NCBI GenBank assembly: GCA_030248215.1
Contig: JASANG010004032.1
Coordinates: 1 to 64,000 of the forward strand
DNA: 64,000 nt
From: Enoplolaimus lenunculus
Taxonomy: Eukaryota; Nematoda; Enoplea; Enoplida; Thoracostomopsidae
Direction: 5' to 3'
Of this stretch, positions 61,216 to 64,000 are shown piece after piece. The notes below the pieces were generated by a model. That model had not been told where the DNA came from and ran no database searches. It saw only the letters and a program-made list of their open reading frames with translations. How positions within the stretch are numbered: position 1 is the first letter of the stretch; each line of letters begins with the position of its first letter. Made by a program: the position numbers and the translations under genes.

Positions 61216-62280
61216 CATGAAAGAACACCATAGCGCACGCATTGTATTGGGGACGTTGTTCCTCCAGCAAAGAGGCCTCGCAGTGTCCGCGGAAAAATCC
61301 ACGGTTACGTTATTCACCCCATGGTCAAAGGAGGCCAATGCTCATCCCAATGCGGGCGTGAATGGTAGCCAGGCCCCCCTCGAACGCAAACCAAAGGTTT
61401 TGGATGTTACTCACAATCAGCACGAATGAAGAAGAGGAACTAAATTTTGAAAGCACTTACGGGCACCACTTGGGGCAGCAGAAATAGGCAGTTGTGATGA
61501 CATACAAAGCGATATGCAGATCTGTTGGCGAGTATGCGGTTCCAGTTTGGGGTAATACGGCAAAGCCGTCTAGCTGGAAAAAGATCACCGTGCGGAAAAC
61601 GACGCCCTACGCATCGCTACAGGCTGCCAAAAAATGACATACGTGGATCACCTGCATCGGGAATCACTTGTACTACCAATACGACAACATTCACAAAGGG
61701 TCAGCAAGCAATATGCCTTAGACTGCCACCAAGATAACCACCCAGGTTTTAAACACACCACCACCGAGGCAGCTCCACGACAGATGAAAGACAACCTCAC
61801 AAGCCTGTTCCCAGAGGTCAGTCACCTCACTGCGGAGGGAACAGTGAACGGTTCGTAGCGGTACAAAGTCGGAGTCAGGCAGATACATTCTGCAATCACA
61901 AGGCAGATCATGGACGATTACAAGAACAACAAAGTCCTCAACCGGCCGCCCTTGATGATTGACAAGTCAGAAGAAACATTGTCCAGAGCAAGTCGTTGCA
62001 GACTTGCCCAGCTTCGCTCTGGATACTGCAGGATTGATCCGGACGTGGAAGATGTTTGCCCGAAATGCAACAAGGGCCATCACACCACTTGTCACCTGTT
62101 TGCATGTCAAGTGGCACCTACAACGCTGGAACCTGTGGACCTATGGACCAATCCTGGTCAATGCGACACCTATCTTACCAACACCTTCAGCTCCGAAAAC
62201 CGATTGATGGCGCGGTGGCTATTACAACAACAACAACACTGGGGACGTTGCATAAAAAATTTTTTGTTCATTGTAGAATA
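61216..62280 (+). mobile_element. Decayed LINE, 3' part of reverse-transcriptase ORF (Jockey-like)
   Basis: Three frames together show the C-terminal part of a non-LTR retrotransposon polyprotein. GLAVSAEKSTVTLFTPWSK and PLERKPKVLDVT match the end of the reverse-transcriptase domain. Further on are YAVPVWGNTAKPSSW, ALRIATGCQKMTYVDHLH and finally RCRLAQLRSGYC with CPKCNKGHHTTCHLF, a Cys/His knuckle typical of this LINE group. The copy lacks its 5' two-thirds and has at least two frame shifts, so it is dead. It lies just after the last visible exon of the coiled-coil gene, probably inside an intron, in the same orientation. Confidence 0.88.
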
Positions 62281-62281
62281 A

Positions 62282-64000
62282 CGTGGAAATGGCAGCACCC
62301 ACTCCTGAAATAGGGACGGTTGTTAGATTGAATTTTGTAGCAAAAATAACGCTCGTGGCTTACATCTTTCAATCAGATTTACATCTTTCAATCAGATTTA
62401 TTGCTTTTAGAATAAAACTATCTTTCCATTTTGAAATATTTGTTTTCACTATATATTCTCAAGAATTCCAGGATATCTTTTTAATTGCAATTTATTGCAA
62501 AAGTGCACTATGCGTAGCTTGCAATAGTTTGAAATGGTATTTGGGTTTTCATGCAGCTATATACTTGCTTCATTATGCAAGGGGTGTTCAGTTTATGCAA
62601 GAACTCTGCTTGTTTCAATCATGCCTCGTGCACTCTAGCGTTAAGAGTTAGTTGGTTTTCGTACTGCACCTAGGTATATACTTGCGCTAAGATATCCTAG
62701 TAGCAGATCTAAGCCTACATCATACAAGGCTAATTTTCTTTTTGGAACAGTTTATATCGAATTAAAGCGAAATAATCGAGATTATAATTTTTAGCAATCA
62801 AAGAATTTTACTTAAAATAAAATAAAAATTATGGTTTTTTTGAAAATTAAAGTTAAAATCTAAACGTTATGGATAATAGACCTAAACCATTACTACTGAA
62901 CTTAAAATTTCTTTGTATAACATCAGTAAGTATTAGTAATCTGCTTTTAGCAGTGAATAGTTGTTAACCAATTGCGGTGGGTGCTCTGTAGCGTAAGTGA
63001 ACTTGGCACCAACTCCCTCTAACCACGCTCTTTACATGTATGTACGGTCTGAACCGAAAAATAACCGTATGACCGATACATAACATGCTGGTGACGTGTA
63101 TACAAAAATTTTTTTGAAAAAATAATTTAGAATGAAATCAAATTAATTGACCGAAAAAAAGTAAATATAGCAACCCGGGTGGGATTTGTGTTAAAAACCA
63201 AATTTTATTTAATTTTGGTGAGGCATATCACCACTCTGGTGTAACTTTTTCCCATATTTTTTACCAATCGTCATACGATGCCAATATGAAGCCATTTGCG
63301 GTTAAAAAACTACCTAAATAATGAACGAAAAGTGTAGGTGTACAGGTAAATTGATGAGGTATGGAGCTATATAGCCCCATATTATAGAACCAAAAATATA
63401 GCGAAGATTATATAGGGGTGGCATTATAATACTTGTAATTTTATTGCAAAAAATATTGTATGTTGACTCAAAGAATATGTAAACCGGTAAAAATTTGAAG
63501 CAACATTGAATTTACTCAACTTTGACAAAATTAAATTAACCCGGTAACATTCCAGGTAATTAAAATTGAAATATTGTGAAATTTAGAGTTAGAAAGTGTT
63601 AAATTTCATATACATGTGACGTGTCATAAAAGGCTTAAGCCCATTTGTAAAAAGATATTTAGAGATCAAACTGTAAGTATTTTTGAAAACAATAAGAATT
63701 AAGAATAGCCGTATGATACTAGGTGTAATTTAATTCGCAATTGTCCTCCATTTGCATCATATGTGGCGTCAAACACAAAAATATTAATAACAGTTAAAAT
63801 GTTATACCACAACAGAAGACCGAATAAACCAACATGACCTATAAACCAATTGCTCGTAATCACGTTTCATCACTGATTGAATATACCAATTTTTGCTGTC
63901 ATCTGGTCCGGTAATGTATTCACATCATACAATTGTTGTTGTATCATAACTTTTGGTTCCCCTTTAAAATCAAAGCGCAAACGGTCACTAAATAATTAGA
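62282..64000. other. Right-hand sequence, nothing recognised
   Basis: AT-rich, probably intron of the coiled-coil gene since no stop or terminal exon was found. A ~20-bp direct repeat, acatctttcaatcagattta, is at 62361-62400. Confidence 0.4.

Noticed and set aside
1-64000. A defence, toxin-antitoxin or secondary-metabolite system
   Set aside because: Both strands were read for such clusters; all recognisable coding sequence is explained by six unrelated animal genes and one LINE.

Overview
The window is nuclear DNA of an invertebrate animal whose lineage I cannot fix. All six host genes are split by GT-AG introns. They match animal families: an ALKBH2 DNA-repair dioxygenase, the nonsense-mediated decay factor UPF3, ribosomal protein P1, mitochondrial import receptor TOM22, a histidine acid phosphatase and a CEP135/TSGA10-like centriolar coiled-coil protein. 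The sequence is AT-rich. Introns and spacers are dominated by short non-autonomous DNA transposons, tRNA-derived SINEs and minisatellites. Nothing looks bacterial or organellar.

Layout: ALKBH2 (minus, 2 exons, 374-1852); a spacer with a large dispersed repeat; UPF3 (minus, 9 exons, 5199-12015); a repeat-rich spacer at 12.1-18.6 kb with tRNA-derived SINEs; RPLP1 (plus, 2 exons, 18776-19388); a minisatellite and hAT-like elements; TOMM22 (plus, 4 exons, 22421-24426); a second repeat field at 25.0-29.8 kb; acid phosphatase (plus, 11 exons, 29836-40933), whose sixth intron holds two minisatellites; a gene-poor stretch at 41-47.3 kb; and the CEP135/TSGA10-like gene (plus, at least 16 exons from 47372, running off the right edge). 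A decayed LINE lies beyond its last visible exon.

Exon models were built by hand from splice sites, reading phase and family similarity. Phase is consistent across every junction in the first five genes. In the sixth gene one junction is unresolved. The genes share no pathway; this is ordinary animal gene order, not an operon. I found no undescribed multi-gene system. The most unusual host feature is an acid phosphatase in which the HD motif reads HG. The most unusual DNA structures are a 22-copy, almost perfectly homogenised 45-bp array, a pair of 15-bp minisatellites sharing a flank, a tandem SINE pair with palindromic heads, and a GC-rich element with inverted ends lying between 17-bp direct repeats.
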